From Bryobacterales bacterium (GTDB lineage: Bacteria > Acidobacteriota > Terriglobia > Bryobacterales > Bryobacteraceae), in NCBI GenBank assembly GCA_025353235.1, contig JANXQZ010001219.1:1-6975 (forward strand): a DNA stretch of 6,975 nucleotides. Reading direction: 5' to 3'. Positions 6,371 to 6,975 of this stretch are shown piece by piece; the stretch's first letter is position 1; each line of letters begins with the position of its first letter. The translations under genes were made by a program, and so were the position numbers. The notes under the pieces were generated by a model. That model made no database searches. It saw only the letters and a list, made by a program, of their open reading frames with translations, and was not told the origin of the DNA.

Positions 6371-6975
6371 GTGAGCATTTCCCGCCGAACTGTCTTAACT
6401 GCTATTTCTGCCGCCGCTACTCTCCAGGCGCAACGCACCCGAGTGCCCAGTTGGAAGCCAAGACTGGGCGTTCTCTGCAATTTTTCCGACTCTAATCTCG
6501 AGTTCGTCAAGTCTGAAGGGTTTACCAGCATGCAGCTTCGACTGGACCCCAACAAGCTCGACGACACCGCCATCGCGCAAATTAAAGAAAAAATTCAGCG
6601 CTCCGGCCTGTACGTTTCTTCGCTGGCCTGCGATGGCAATCACATCGATCCAGATCCCGCCCTCCGCGAGCGTCAGAACACCTATACCGTCAAGTGCATC
6701 GAGCTTTGCGGCAAACTGGGAATCCCGAACATCGGGGGACAATCCGGCACCATCAAGGGCCGTCCGCTCAAAGAGCAAGTGGATGAAGTCGTGCGAGTGT
6801 ACAACGACAAGTACTTCGCGGCCTGCGAGAAAAACAAAGTGCGTATTCTTTGGGAGCCGTACGCTGGCGGACCGAATATCGCTACCGGCCCGGTTGGATG
6901 GGACGCTTTGTTCAAAGCCTTCAACGGCAGTTCCAACGTGGGACTGCAGTTCGATCCATCTCACTTGGTTTGGCA
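6371..6975 (+). CDS. Tat-signal sugar phosphate isomerase/epimerase-like protein, N-terminal part
   Basis: An open frame of 201 codons runs off the window end with no stop. The GTG at 6371 begins SISRRTVLTAISAAATLQAQ, a twin-arginine signal with RR at 5-6. A TTG at 6335 is an in-frame alternative that adds 12 residues. GAGG at 6368-6371 overlaps the GTG and is too close to serve as its ribosome site. The mature part fits the xylose-isomerase-like TIM barrel (AP endonuclease 2 family): LGVLCNF (32-38), GFTSMQLRLDP (50-60), NHIDPDPALRERQ (90-102), KLGIPNIGGQSG (115-126), WEPYAGGPN (161-169) with Glu162 as likely metal ligand, and FDPSHLVW (194-201) with Asp195 and His198. Such proteins isomerise or epimerise sugars, or act on oxidised sugars. 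The substrate is unknown. The shorter antisense frame in the same place shows no family motifs. Confidence 0.85.
   Translation, partial: MSISRRTVLTAISAAATLQAQRTRVPSWKPRLGVLCNFSDSNLEFVKSEGFTSMQLRLDPNKLDDTAIAQIKEKIQRSGLYVSSLACDGNHIDPDPALRERQNTYTVKCIELCGKLGIPNIGGQSGTIKGRPLKEQVDEVVRVYNDKYFAACEKNKVRILWEPYAGGPNIATGPVGWDALFKAFNGSSNVGLQFDPSHLVW

Noticed and set aside
6395..6964. A 189-codon open frame on the - strand near the window end
   Set aside because: The + strand in the same place has a twin-arginine signal and TIM-barrel isomerase motifs with expected metal ligands. The antisense frame shows no family features.

Overview
The window reads as a piece of a chromosome from a moderately GC-rich Gram-negative bacterium. 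The best guess is Acidobacteriota (Solibacter/Bryobacter-like), based on gene style: a twin-arginine-exported Gfo/Idh/MocA oxidoreductase, an exported sugar isomerase/epimerase-type protein, a large secreted CAP/Ig-like/DUF4082 protein, and palindromic intergenic elements. This assignment is an inference; no rRNA or marker gene is present. All genes lie on the + strand.

Positions 3-2967 hold three closely packed genes that probably form one transcription unit. They are the C-terminal part of an O-acetylhomoserine sulfhydrylase (metY type), a 5-dehydro-4-deoxyglucarate dehydratase (kdgD type, 6 bases downstream), and a Tat-exported Gfo/Idh/MocA oxidoreductase (13 bases further, with a strong Shine-Dalgarno). 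The last two point to oxidation and breakdown of sugars or sugar acids. The sulfur-amino-acid enzyme is an unexpected partner.

Positions 2968-3529 contain no convincing gene. This stretch holds a 119-bp inverted-repeat element built from two double-hairpin half-units (3034-3152), two eroded relatives on either side (2973-2999 and 3195-3250), and a candidate promoter with two small dyads ahead of the next gene.

Positions 3530-6268 encode a secreted multidomain protein of about 912 residues: signal peptide, CAP/SCP domain, Ig-like domain, fibronectin type III domain, then a tandemly duplicated [Ig-like + DUF4082] module. The modules are joined by proline-rich linkers. It looks like an extracellular adhesive or carbohydrate-binding protein, but its function is not known.

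After a 102-bp gap with a perfect 12-bp hairpin, a further + strand gene starts at about 6371 and runs off the end of the window. It encodes a Tat-signal-bearing sugar phosphate isomerase/epimerase-like TIM-barrel protein. With the upstream oxidoreductase it gives two predicted exported sugar-acting enzymes within 5 kb. That would fit an oxidise-then-rearrange or eliminate route for glycosides outside the cytoplasm, but this is speculation from family membership.
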